Shown here in pieces: positions 8,899 through 18,080 of a stretch of 22,569 nt of DNA. The stretch spans positions 1-22,569 of the forward strand of contig JADRCO010001100.1 in the NCBI GenBank assembly GCA_021464525.1, given 5' to 3'. The first letter of the stretch is position 1. Each line of letters opens with the position of its first letter. The position numbers and the translations under genes are program-made. This DNA is from Rhizophagus sp. LPA8_4_AMF. Lineage: Eukaryota > Glomeromycota > Glomeromycetes > Glomerales > Glomeraceae. Below the pieces are notes generated by a model. It saw nothing but the letters and a program-made list of their open reading frames with translations, made no database searches and was not told where the DNA came from.

Positions 8899-9021
8899 AT
8901 GTTTGACGCATTACGTCATTTAGATTTTATAGGTAAAATACCTATTATTTACTATGCTGTTTATATGAAACATGATCTTGGACGTCTGCATAATAACACA
9001 GTTATTGGGTATGGTGGTTAA
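8899..9021 (+). pseudogene. Candidate coding remnant (40 codons), family unknown
   Basis: The frame begins MFDALRHLDFIGKIPIIYYA and continues VYMKHDLGRLHNNTVIGYGG, then stops. The frame is open for nine further codons upstream. About 180 bases upstream, another frame reads KDLARDSDTMEMIVQ before a stop. This looks like parts of one decayed gene. Base use (GAC, GCA, CGT, GGA) is less A+T-biased than the flanks. Confidence 0.25.
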
Positions 9022-9705
9022 AATATCATCCGAACTGCTTCAACTATTATATATTGGAATAAACAAAATCATGTAATTAATTATTTAATTAAGATTGAAT
9101 AATATTTCACATTCATTCACTGACTTTTGCTGTTAAGTCATATTTCTCTGTAATCACGAGGAAAACACTTTCTAGAATTCTCATAATGGTGACTAGCGTT
9201 TACGTAAAACTTTACGTATATCGATCATATATATAAAGAAACCGTTGTTTTGCCACCAAGATTGTTTCAACATGACCTAATTTAGTTAACTAAACAAAAA
9301 AAATGAAAGCAGAATTCTTAATAAAATTATGAATTAATATTATTAGTAAAATCTAATCCTCCTGTTATACTTACTGTACTATCCAGTAAAGAAAAAGCAT
9401 TAACTTACACCAATTAATGTACATTTGAATAATACTACTATAAAAGTATACATAGCATGATATAGAAATAGGTATCATCAAAAAGCAATCAAAAATATGT
9501 AACGCAATAAAATTGAAGAAATCGTAATAATAATCTATGTTTGGTCTTAAGATGAAAAAAAATGTGCAAAAAAAAAAATTTTTTTTCTTTTTCTAAAAAT
9601 AGGAAAGAGAACAACCATTTTTATTTAAATAATTTTTATAGTATATAAAGAATCACACAAATATTTACATTCCCCTTTGTTTTAGATTTTTTTTTTCGTT
9701 TTCAC
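9022..9705. other. AT-rich stretch
   Basis: No supported gene. A tract near 9590-9625 (AAAATAGGAAAGAGAACAAC, then CATTTTTAT) vaguely resembles part of the 0.6-kb repeat, too weakly to call. Confidence 0.35.
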
Positions 9706-9728
9706 AAAAAATAAAATAAAATAAAATA
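9706..9728. repeat. (AAAAT)n microsatellite
   Basis: About four tandem AAAAT units. Confidence 0.8.
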
Positions 9729-9817
9729 ACCAAAGAACTGAGAGGAAAAAAAAAAAATTTATTTACTACGTTGATTGAATTTTTAGATATAGTTAACAAG
9801 AAATACTAGATATTTAC

Positions 9818-10566
9818 CAGAAGCCATTTTATCATAGCAGTGTTGCACAATTATGTTCAATTTTAATATGTTTGATAATAAAACTGAAACATGAATGTTT
9901 ATATACAATTTTAATTCAAACACTATATTCTAATGCTCATAAATGTACAGTTCATAATAAAATCCACTTTTAAATAAGATGGATGTATTGTAGACCAAAC
10001 TTGACCATGCCCCAATCGTCCCGTCGGCCTAAATTATTGGCCCATTCTAATAATGCCTTAAAACTGTACCAGCGATGATCTCTTAATTTGGGTCGATGGG
10101 ACGATTTGGGACGTGATTTGATTTGGTCTACAACAGATGAAATACATAATTTGATAATTTTTTTTGATAGGATCCATTTGATATTTGTTTGATAACTGAA
10201 GGTCCATATGAAAACATGAGCACTATATATCTTTAAAACCCCTATTTAGATCTCTTACTATTTTAAATCTCTATATCTATTTAACTAAGTATTATTAATA
10301 TTGTTCGGATCCTGAACCAATCAAAAAAATAATTTACTAAGCCAAATTTTTGATGCATATCTTTTTTAAATTAAAATTAATTCATCATGACTATAAATTT
10401 AATTATTAATATAAACTACTATAATTAACCATTTTTATTTGAATTTTCTTTTAATAAAATTGAAACGAACTTTAAAAAAAAAAGAGTGATAAATCAAAAA
10501 TAGGAAACGATTCCCATTTTTAATAAATTAAAAAATGGGGTGATTTCCAAATAAGGTTAGTTTTAT
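9818..10566 (+). repeat. Dispersed repeat, copy 1 (interrupted)
   Basis: The segment matches the reverse complement of 18081-18668 along its length. Landmarks shared in order are CATTTTATCATAGCAGT, GCACAATTATGTTCAATTTT, GATAGGATCCATTTGAT, ATGAAAACATGA, ATTAATATTGTTCGGATCCT, GATAAATCAAAAATAGGAAA and AAGGTTAGTTT. An extra block of about 290 bases, roughly 9868-10155, interrupts it and is absent from the other copy; it contains the MITE at 9988-10133. Near the distal end, GGAAACGATTCCCATTTTT faces a near complement, AAAAATGGGGTGATTTCC, giving a terminal hairpin. It is non-coding. Confidence 0.75.
9988..10133. mobile_element. MITE, TA-flanked, inside repeat copy 1
   Basis: TTGTAGACCAAAC (9988-10000) faces TTTGGTCTACAA (10122-10133), with further arm complementarity inwards (CCCCAATCGTCCCGTCGGCC against GGGTCGATGGGACGATTTGG). 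If TA is the duplicated target, the element proper begins GACCAAA and ends TTTGGTC, as expected for Tc1/mariner-type non-autonomous elements. It is G+C-richer than its host and has no ORF. Confidence 0.65.
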
Positions 10567-10596
10567 GGGATAAATTACTAACCACAGGCTTACCGC

Positions 10597-10740
10597 CTAT
10601 ACTAATTTTCGCCCCAGGTTCCCATTGGATCCGATATGGAATTAGCTCAGATTCCATGTAATGACGGCAGAAGGAATGGGTCTGGATGATTACAAATCAA
10701 AAAATTCCAAATGTTGATCAAGGGGCGAAAATTAGTATAG
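10597..10740. mobile_element. MITE with 19-bp perfect terminal inverted repeats
   Basis: CTATACTAATTTTCGCCCC (10597-10615) is the exact reverse complement of 10722-10740. Each end contains a TA next to TACTA, compatible with a TA target site and Tc1/mariner-type mobilisation. The 106-bp interior has no ORF and is less A+T-rich than the flanks. Perfect ends suggest a fairly recent insertion. Confidence 0.75.
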
Positions 10741-11440
10741 CTCATATTTACCTAATCCGTAAAAAGGAATATGTCATGATCGACATTATACAAAATTTGT
10801 TTTTATCAAAGATGGTAATGAAGATATAAATCTACTTAGTTATGATATTACTGCGTTATTATTTCAGTTTTCTTTTTTTTTGGGAAACTTGTTGTGATTA
10901 TATGACCTTGATTATGCTACACAATTCTGTATTTTATTCGATATTGATTCATTAAAAGTCTTTTTGATATCGCTGATTTTTTTTATTAATAATTACAGTA
11001 GTGCATAATATTGTAAGAAACACATTAATAATTATCATTATACTATCAAATTTATGATAAAGTTTACATCATTTTATAATGAATAATAAACTTTATTACG
11101 TTCGGGATGGATTTGTAATAAGATGTTTTTAGAAAGGATCGGCAGTCAATAAAGTTATACAAATTTATAATTCTATTTTACAAAAACTTTCTTTACAACT
11201 TTGAAACTAAATACGGACAAGAAAAATATCATACTTTTAATATTCAATAAGATATGAACAACTTAATTTTATAACTAGTTTGCATATAATGATAAATTTC
11301 CAATTAACATTTAAATTTAAGTGTTAAACATTCGGCATTACAAAATAAAAACAATTTCTTGCGTTATAATAAATAAATTCTGATTATTTTTATTATTACA
11401 AATAATTAATTAGTAATAACTACAAATAAGTACGTAATAA
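10741..11440. other. AT-rich intergenic stretch
   Basis: Nothing I can support: no gene, no clear inverted repeat, scattered T-runs. Confidence 0.4.
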
Positions 11441-11602
11441 AGATCATACAATTCTTGTAATATATGTCATCCCCTCGATAAAAGAATTGTAATTCTGTCC
11501 ACGCACGGATCTGGTCAATTATCTGTTGATGAAGATATAAATGAAAAAGTTATACAATCTTTGATCCGTTCGGATGCTTTTTGCACAGATAAGAAAACGT
11601 GA
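11441..11602 (+). pseudogene. Candidate coding remnant (53 codons), family unknown
   Basis: The frame contains no ATG. It begins RSYNSCNICHPLDKRIVILS and continues THGSGQLSVDEDINEKVIQ, then SLIRSDAFCTDKKT and a stop. The balanced, hydrophilic composition and mixed codons stand out from the flanks. It could be an exon of an undetected gene or a truncated pseudogene. Later frames (11617 onward, MSPQEYFLLTPKLINDLI) may continue it after a frame change. Confidence 0.3.
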
Positions 11603-11639
11603 TACAATTAGTAATTATGTCTCCCCAAGAGTATTTTCT

Positions 11640-12073
11640 TTTAACTCCGAAATTAATCAATGACCTTATAATTTTGCTATACGTATCGAACACGTAATAT
11701 ATGAGTATACATCATCAATTATTATACTAAAATATATTAGCCGATCTGTAGAATGCATGTGGATAATTTTGGCGCATAGAATATAATGCATTGTGGATCG
11801 AAATTATTTTGCGATCCCGTCAATCCGTAAATAAAAAATATCTCAGCCATTTTATGAAATGTTAAGCCAATAAAAAGAATTTTTATTTAATTGAGATACA
11901 TACTAATATAATAAAAAAAAATTGTCTTCAAAAATAAAAGTAGAGAGAAAATTAAACCGGATTGAAATTCATCCGGATCGGAATGAAAAATCAATCCGTT
12001 TTTATTTTCTATTTTTTTTTTGTAACTACTAGATCGTTCATTGGGATGCAGTCTTATATGTAAAAAAAAAAAT
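11640..12073. other. AT-rich stretch
   Basis: No supported gene. It includes a short ATCCGGAT-centred inverted pair near 11956-11998 (ACCGGATTGAAATTCATCCG; GAATGAAAAATCAATCCGTT). Confidence 0.35.
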
Positions 12074-12190
12074 TTAATCTTTATTAATTAAAATCCTTGT
12101 ATGATTACCAAAATGTGCCCCTTCGGATTCATCCGTATCGTAACTCAATGCAAACAGAAATTCCACGCAATCATCATTTTTATCCCACTC
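12074..12190 (-). pseudogene. Coding remnant (38 codons), possible terminal exon
   Basis: On the minus strand the frame reads EWDKNDDCVEFLFALSYDTD, then ESEGAHFGNHTRILINKD and a stop at 12074-12076. Immediately upstream is TTTTAG, so GAG at 12190 could follow a splice acceptor. Further upstream on the same strand, in another frame, GIKDQLCFLEVKYKGN (about 12290-12240) is also protein-like, but I found no donor that joins them without a stop. It may be a last exon or a frame-shifted pseudogene. I recognise no family. Confidence 0.35.
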
Positions 12191-12308
12191 CTAAAAGTAT
12201 AATGTCCGTTCTTAGAATTATGTATTGAGGATAATCGCAATTACCCTTGTATTTCACTTCTAAAAAACAAAGTTGATCTTTGATTCCAAGAATTTTCTTG
12301 CTTTTTTA

Positions 12309-12574
12309 GGTAAAAAGGGGCAAGACGATGATTATGCTGATTTAGCAAATAAATATTAAACATGATAAGAACCACACATTGATGTTATCAAAAAGGAATT
12401 TCGTGATTTGATCTTTGATTTAATAGGAACATAAGACACTTGGGTACTTCGGCTAATTGCGGCAATGTCCGAAAGAGTGATTAATATCTATACAATTGCA
12501 TTACTGTGGTAATTATTAAAGATACGGAGGAAAAATTCCGAATTGTTATTACTCAAATGATACCACTACTCTAA
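12309..12574 (+). pseudogene. Broken coding region, family unknown
   Basis: One plus-strand frame reads GKKGQDDDYADLANKY, stop, EPHIDVIKKEFRDLIFDLIGT, stop, DTWVLRLIAAMSERVINIYT and on to a stop near 12510. A second frame then gives TVVIIKDTEEKFRIVITQMI and PLL, with a stop at 12572-12574. Successive protein-like segments in the same order, with at least three stops and one frame change, indicate a decayed gene. It lies about 120 bases from the oppositely oriented remnant at 12074-12190. Confidence 0.4.
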
Positions 12575-12993
12575 AATTTGTATCCAATAAATAAAAAGTA
12601 ATCGGTCTGAGAAATTTCGATTATCGTAAAATGTTACAATTTATAAAGCTGAATGATTAATAAATACGAACTATTAATTATTAATAATTTTTATTATTTT
12701 TAATTCAGGTAGAGAACCAATACGATAACGAAAAATTCGATTAAAAAAAAAAATAAATAAATTTGAAACGAAAATATATTACTAACGATAAATTGTTGGT
12801 TACACGAAAATATCTATTTCAAGTCGTTTGAACAGAATACAATAAAAAAAAAGTTTACATAATAAATAAAACGAAGTAAAAAGTGAAATTAAAAAAAATT
12901 AAAATTTTTGATCGAGATTTTGCCAATTATTAAATTTGTAATGGTTATTCGAATGCCAATGAGAAAGACTGGTAAAGTTTCGTATTTCATTTT
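12575..12993. other. AT-rich 3' flank of paralogue B
   Basis: No gene seen. AATAAA-type sequences occur in both orientations, and the minus-strand TTTATT/AATAAA runs near 12860-12866 could serve as a polyadenylation signal for paralogue B. Confidence 0.35.
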
Positions 12994-13362
12994 TTAGGTA
13001 GATGATTCAGAAGAAACATCGCTTAAGGAAGAATTAGGGTTGTAAAATTGTGTAGTGATTGTAACAAGCTTCTGTAAATTTTCCAAAGTAAAGCTCGAAA
13101 GGTCGTATTCCAATTCACAAGGAACATTATTTAGGGTAAATTTTGCATTAAATTTAGAAAGTTTATCGGGCTTCTTTTGAAGATTTTTAAAATTGTTTAC
13201 TATTTCTTCAATCTTATTTACTTTGTTAGAAACTAATTTAACGCAGTCAATTGTTTCTTTACAATTATAACAAAGTTTCGGAGGTTTTCGCCTAATTCTT
13301 TTACTATTATCGAGATTTATTTTTTGAATGTAGGGATGCGTTCTACTTTGTTTATGCGACAT
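12994..13362 (-). CDS. Small basic C-x2-C-x5-C protein, paralogue B (122 aa), unknown function
   Basis: This is the second member of the family at 1933-2310, on the opposite strand about 10.7 kb away. Residues 11-30 are basic (YIQKINLDNSKRIRRKPPKL) and run into C31-x2-C34-x5-C40. The middle (KVNKIEEIVNNFKNLQKK) is likely helical. The C-terminal block keeps SKFNAKF, LNNVP, EYDLS and FTLENLQKL, and the tail is Ser-rich and unlike that of paralogue A. Relative to A, a run of about four residues is missing near the N-terminus and about one near residue 65; there is no frameshift. About two thirds of the 88 core positions are identical by hand count. Strong conservation of all three Cys and the FTL.NLQKL end argues for a shared structural role. 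No known domain is recognised. The ATG at 13362 is fixed by alignment to A and by the TATA box upstream. Confidence 0.8.
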   Translation of the reverse strand: MSHKQSRTHPYIQKINLDNSKRIRRKPPKLCYNCKETIDCVKLVSNKVNKIEEIVNNFKNLQKKPDKLSKFNAKFTLNNVPCELEYDLSSFTLENLQKLVTITTQFYNPNSSLSDVSSESST

Positions 13363-13408
13363 TGGATATTGCGAGTAACGAAATAATTTACGTTGATATT
13401 TTCATATC

Positions 13409-13418
13409 CCTTTTTATA
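13409..13418 (-). promoter_or_regulatory. TATA box of paralogue B
   Basis: On the minus strand the sequence is TATAAAAAGG, close to a consensus TATA box, about 47 bases upstream of the ATG. It is the best core-promoter match near a gene in this window. Confidence 0.45.
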
Positions 13419-14624
13419 AAAAAAATTAAGATACTAAAAACGCGTTTTATGTTGTGTGGCGTTTGTTTTTATTCAAGATTTTATTTATATACATAAAACA
13501 TTAAATATATTATAAATTTTGATGCAACTTCTAACTTATTAAACATTCCCAGCCATAACTAGTTTAGGTAACTGCAATATCTTGTGATAAGAGTATACAG
13601 TAACATGATAAATGGCAGCAGTAGAATATTATGTGTAAATATTATATTAATATGTCATAATAAAATTAAACAAATAACTTATTTCTTATATTATGAATAG
13701 ATTATCTACTTCTGCTTTTACAGTAATGATATTAGATATTAAAATAGAATTATAATCTTTATTCAGCGCATGAAAAAAAGAACCAAATTTTTAATTCAAA
13801 TTTCATTGAATTATTTACTCAATAGGTTTTATTGAAAAAAATTCATATGTCTTTATAAATCTATTTAACCTAAATCGGTAATAAAATGTGTAACCATTAT
13901 TTTTGTATTATAATACGTATACATGATGATCTTTTACCTATTCAGTAAAAAATAAAAATAATATCAGATAAATAAATGATGATCACAAATCCGCCGCGGT
14001 TATTATTTGAGTTTAATGCCCAAAAAAGGAATTATAAAAGGTTTCATTGTGTTTTATGCATAGAAGGGAATATTATAATTACGTCATGATAGTTATGTTG
14101 ATTTTGATAAGACAATAGTATAGTATTATTATTAGATAAATGATATCAGTTTGATAACAATTAATCGGCCTAAGAAAACTAATTCATTCATTGTTCTAAC
14201 CCTTCGTGTTATTTGAGTATATAATGACATCTAAAAATATCACCATTGTTTTCATTTAAGAACTTGTGTAGGATATTGTATTTTTATACTATAATACACG
14301 ATTAAAAGAAGCTGAGACAAAGATAAGCATATGAAAGTGTCTCGGCGTCATTGTTCAGACCCGCTGTACTATGTAATATTTAAAAGGTATATGAATAACA
14401 AAAGTTTTAATTAGGATAAATAAATTCAAAAAGGATCTATGACTTGATTGTTCAAGTTGTAAAGAAAGATATCTGATACATGATTGACGTATAAATATCA
14501 TAATACAGTAGATTCTTAGCTTCCGATTATAAATAGTACCTTTGTTTTTATTAAAGGACAAGGATTTTTTAATTTTCATTGAAATTTATATTTAAGAATA
14601 ATTTTCTTCAAAATATATTTATAT
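13419..14624. other. AT-rich intergenic stretch
   Basis: No supported gene. The 74-codon minus-strand frame at 14355-14579 is low-complexity and lacks support. A small imperfect stem, CTGAGAC (14312) against GTGTCTCGG (14337), brackets about 20 bases. Confidence 0.4.
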
Positions 14625-14651
14625 ATTCATTCATTCATTCATTCATTCATT
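14625..14651. repeat. (ATTC)n microsatellite
   Basis: Nearly seven perfect ATTC units. Confidence 0.9.
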
Positions 14652-15442
14652 TATTGTTCCTTTTTTTTTAGCTTATAAATTGCGCATTTTATATATTTAA
14701 CATGATAACACCTTTCCATATAGAATGAAATACTTGCGAAACTCATGCAGCATACGCTTAAGATAAGAATATTCCTTTAAATGATATTTTCAATCAGATT
14801 CAATCATCTGTAACAATTATTAGAATTTTAGAATTTTTTTATAAGCTTATAAATGTCTAGAACTTCTTTTTTATTAGAATCGTTTCATTTTAACTACAGT
14901 AGTTTAATAATAGATTGTGTAATTTTAATACTGATAATTATATAACTCACAATCACTTATCTAAAATGCCATCGTTAATAATAATTTTCTCATATGGAGT
15001 GTTCGGTGTACTTGGCGTAAAGAAAATAAAGCGTGCAATATATTCATAATTAAGTTCATCTCAGATTCAATGAGTAACCTTATTCGATTAAAAATAATGT
15101 TCTTTTATATAAAAAGATTTCTTATAGCTCTTTTTTAAGGACTAGTCTCAAATTCTTTTTTTTTTGGATAATTTTTAAATATTTACCAAATTTGGTCTAA
15201 CTGCTTTATTAATTTATGTTTTAATGAAATTCTATAACGAACTTAAAGAAAACAACATTATTTTTTTTTTTAATATTCTTTATTAAACACAGTTATAAGA
15301 TTACAGATTTATGAGGTGACACATGACATTTAAATAAACAAATTGTAATAGTTAAACTTGGGATTATAAATATGATTTGAACCGATAGTGTTATTAGCAG
15401 TAGTTTATTAATAATAGAGTATTGGTTAGATAAATCATGTAA
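14652..15442. other. AT-rich intergenic stretch
   Basis: No gene or repeat that I can support; T-runs near 15158-15167 and 15260-15272. Confidence 0.4.
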
Positions 15443-15652
15443 ATGATTGGCAGTAAAGCAGTATTCTCGTGGAATATTGATTTTTTTGTAAAAAAAAATA
15501 TATACATGCACGCTGAGAAGAGTGATGGTATAAAGAAAAAAAGTGAAACGCCAGAAAATTTGTGTATTGAGGATGCTTTAGGTGGATTATTGGCAAAAAA
15601 TTGGCTTACCAACAATTTATTCCATGTTTTTTATTCCATGTTATTCCTGTAA
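15443..15652 (+). CDS. Uncertain 69-aa ORF, possibly a gene fragment
   Basis: The central part (HAEKSDGIKKKSETPENLCI, then EDALGGLLAKNWLTNNLF) is hydrophilic and protein-like, while both ends are low-complexity. It could be a single exon or remnant. Overlapping minus-strand frames are Phe/Ile-rich and are treated as shadows. The TTCACGGA-family repeat begins right after its stop. No family is recognised. Confidence 0.25.
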   Translation: MIGSKAVFSWNIDFFVKKNIYMHAEKSDGIKKKSETPENLCIEDALGGLLAKNWLTNNLFHVFYSMLFL

Positions 15653-15785
15653 ATGTATTATATTCTCGGACTATTATATTCACGGACTATAGCCTCAAAA
15701 CATGAAAATTTTAGTTATTGTTCCGTAAATCATATTCACGGAGTTTTTACAGAAATTACGGATAAAATTTTTTATAGGATACAAG
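15653..15785 (-). mobile_element. TTCACGGA-family repeat, inverted copy
   Basis: Read on the minus strand it starts CCTATAAAAAATTTTATCCG, then CTGTAAAAACTCCGTGAAT, matching the start of the repeat at 3158. Further TTCACGG/CCGTGAA cores occur at about 15679, 15718 and 15732. The plus-strand frame at 15653-15850 lies inside and is not a gene. Confidence 0.55.
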
Positions 15786-15897
15786 GCATCATAAGAATAG
15801 TCGGGGATCAAAAAAACAGTTTAGAATTTATTAGATACCTTAGTTTTTAGATGAATACCTTTAGAGATTTTCACCGGATACATATATATATCCCATG

Positions 15898-16218
15898 GAT
15901 AATTCATTTGAAAATTCTAAGTTTCGGATATCCTGTCAAAATAGGATAGCGGGTAATCCGAATGATTATTCCGGAATAATCAGAACTATTCTAGGATAAA
16001 GAGATTTCTAATTTATTATAGAACATGAACAATATTATCAATTGTCAATAAAAAGCCATCCCAATAATTTTATCTATATGGTATGATACTGCTGAAACTA
16101 GTTTCAGCAGTTTTCACAGTTTCAGTATCATAGTTTATATTATTAACCTAGGATAATCCGAATTATTCATAGGATTATTCATTCACAAATTTTAGATCCG
16201 GATACCCGTTCAAAATTA
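15898..16218. repeat. Direct repeat pair flanking a palindrome
   Basis: A roughly 40-base segment near 15901-15940 (ATTCATTTGAAAATTCTAAG, then CGGATATCC and GTCAAAAT) recurs near 16178-16218 (ATTCATTCACAAATTTTAGA, CGGATACCC, GTTCAAAAT). Copies of GGATAATCCG/TAATCCGAAT are scattered in the same interval (15951, 16152, 16241). This looks like a decayed composite repeat; the 16082-16132 palindrome sits between the two copies. Confidence 0.5.
16082..16132. repeat. Strong palindrome with 22-bp perfect core
   Basis: Bases 16089-16110 are a perfect 22-bp palindrome centred on ACTAGT, with CTGCTGAAACT on the left. An outer pair, TATGATACTG at 16082-16091 and its partner GTTTCAGTATCATA at 16119-16132, re-pairs with the left arm, so two alternative hairpins are possible. 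It could be a fold-back element, or a structured RNA if transcribed. Confidence 0.75.
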
Positions 16219-16287
16219 ATTAAATATAAATTAAGATAATAGGATAATCCGGATAAATTTATTTTATCCGTTCAGAAAGAACTCTAG

Positions 16288-16398
16288 CATTGTACTATTT
16301 ACTGTAAAATTTCTTGTTTTGTTTCTGTCATCAACATCACACGATATTACACGGATTGCCAAAAAGGAAAGAGTGTAGCGATTGTTGAAGTTAAATAA
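16288..16398 (+). pseudogene. Short coding remnant (36 codons), family unknown
   Basis: The frame has no ATG. It ends VINITRYYTDCQKGKSVAIV then EVK and a stop at 16396-16398. The last 23 residues look like real protein; the first part is less convincing. Confidence 0.25.
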
Positions 16399-16696
16399 CC
16401 GATAGATAGTTAGTAAAAATTTTTTATAATTTTGACCTCATATTTAATAAATACTAAAATGTAAATATTAAAATGATTATTGTTAAATTTAAATGGCTTA
16501 AGTAATACTTATACATTCAATCGACAAGTTTTTAGTTTAAAGTGTCACAAGAACAATATGAAGATCATATTGAGACGATCAAAAATGAACCTATATACAT
16601 ATTTATTTACAATCATATCAATTAGATCATTATGTAAAATGACAATCAAAATTAGATTTTTCAAAACAAATAAAATCAAATGGTTTTTTTTCTATT

Positions 16697-16804
16697 GTAC
16701 TTCCAACTTGAAACAAATTTATGCCCAAACTGCTCTGACTATGTTCCTAACTTAGTTAGATTTGGAACATAGTCACAATAAGATCGTTCCAAGTTGATTT
16801 GTAC
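16697..16804. repeat. Long imperfect hairpin (108 bp)
   Basis: The inner stem is a perfect 12-bp pair, TGACTATGTTCC (16736-16747) with GGAACATAGTCA (16764-16775), around a 16-base loop. The outer arms CCAACTTGAAAC and GTTCCAAGTTG pair with one mismatch, and GTAC occurs at both ends. The size and shape fit a small MITE; a hairpin RNA precursor is an alternative. The low-complexity frame at 16480-16755 runs into it and is rejected. Confidence 0.65.
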
Positions 16805-17475
16805 TTTTGTAGTGTGTTAGTGTTGGACTAATATCTGTTAATTTTAAAAATATTCATCTTTAAATTATGATAATATATATTTGCCTTCTTACACAGCTTA
16901 AATCAAAGTTTATTTTAGTCTACTAAGAATGTAAAATTTAAGTTTCAAACTTCCTGAACTTTGCAAACTAGTGTTATAGACCTTTATTATTATTAATACG
17001 TATACACGTCTTTTTAATTTGTGTACTACTCATACATAGTTATCATTTTTGGTCGTCATTAAGAAATCAGAAGATTATATATTTTATCATGCGAGAATGC
17101 CTTACAACACTCTTAATTGATGCACGCAAATTAGACAAAAGGTTATAATATAATAACGTGCAAAGTCAGTCACAAACATATTATAAAAGATTATTGTCAT
17201 ATACGATTGAATTCACATACTATTTACTAAATAAACCTATTCATGTAAAAAGAAAGTCCAATAATCAGTTTTATTAACTACTAGATTAAATCTTTTACTA
17301 ATTATATGTTATGAACCATATTCTTAAATTATAATATATCTTTTTGTGTTGTTTATACAATTTTTTGATGGTAAAATTGTAAAAAGTGGCAATATTAGTT
17401 GTAATAAGAGTGAATTTCTTTTTTTCAATTTATTTTCCGATTTTATTTTCGTATCATGGTAATGACGTAATGTTT
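16805..17475. other. AT-rich intergenic stretch
   Basis: Nothing I can support in this interval. Confidence 0.4.
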
Positions 17476-17508
17476 GAATAACCACACCACAGATCACAAA
17501 TAATTCCA
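17476..17508 (+). repeat. 33-bp similarity to the 7103 ORF
   Basis: GAATAACCACACCACAGATC and the following 13 bases match 7212-7244 at 27 of 33 positions. All six differences are transitions. The sequence around it does not align clearly, so this may be a small relic of a second gene copy or coincidence. Confidence 0.35.
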
Positions 17509-17654
17509 CCCTTTATTTTACTTTAATTCATCAATGTTTTATTTTATATTCCAACAACTTCGTCTTTTTGTGTGGCATTTAATACAGTATATAAATGAAA
17601 GAAAAATACGGATAACTAGATATAGGATGTATCTTCTTGTTTTTCCCTTTTATA

Positions 17655-17730
17655 GCGATCCTGGCTTTCTACTAGTAGTTTTCTCTTTTTACGGAAGGTG
17701 GGCTCGTCATTTTGGATTGATCATAAATCA
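17655..17730 (-). pseudogene. Possible coding remnant
   Basis: The minus strand reads QNDEPTFRKKRKLLVESQDR then YKR, a hydrophilic basic stretch in a local G+C-richer patch. The plus-strand 88-codon frame over the same bases (17534-17800) is hydrophobic; which strand was coding, if either, is open. Confidence 0.2.
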
Positions 17731-18080
17731 ATCAATTGTGTGTAATCGGCATGAGGTGTTCAGTTTTGATAAGTCGTCACTTAGTCAACTATTCTGTTAG
17801 TATGTACTTATATTTCTTATATTTCTGACTAAAATATAAAATAAAATAAAAAAATAAAAATTAACGGATTACCCGATAAACCTTATTTTCATAATGTAAT
17901 GATAATACAGACTTTTTTAAAAGAATTTGACGATCATATCCCGAAAATGCGTTAAAATTTTGACAATCACGTATGGGCGTATTAAAAGTATTTTTATGGA
18001 TTAGATTTCAAACCATAATTCCCAATTTGGACGCAAAAACTTCGGATAATTTTTTTATATATATTGTTAAGTTAGTTTAA

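Noticed and set aside
14312-14346. Short stem CTGAGAC / GTCTCGG
   Set aside because: The stem is only 6-7 bp with no arms beyond it and no other copy; likely chance.
16480-16755. 91-codon ORF ending in the hairpin
   Set aside because: It begins at TTG rather than ATG, is low-complexity, and its end is formed by the inverted repeat at 16697-16804.
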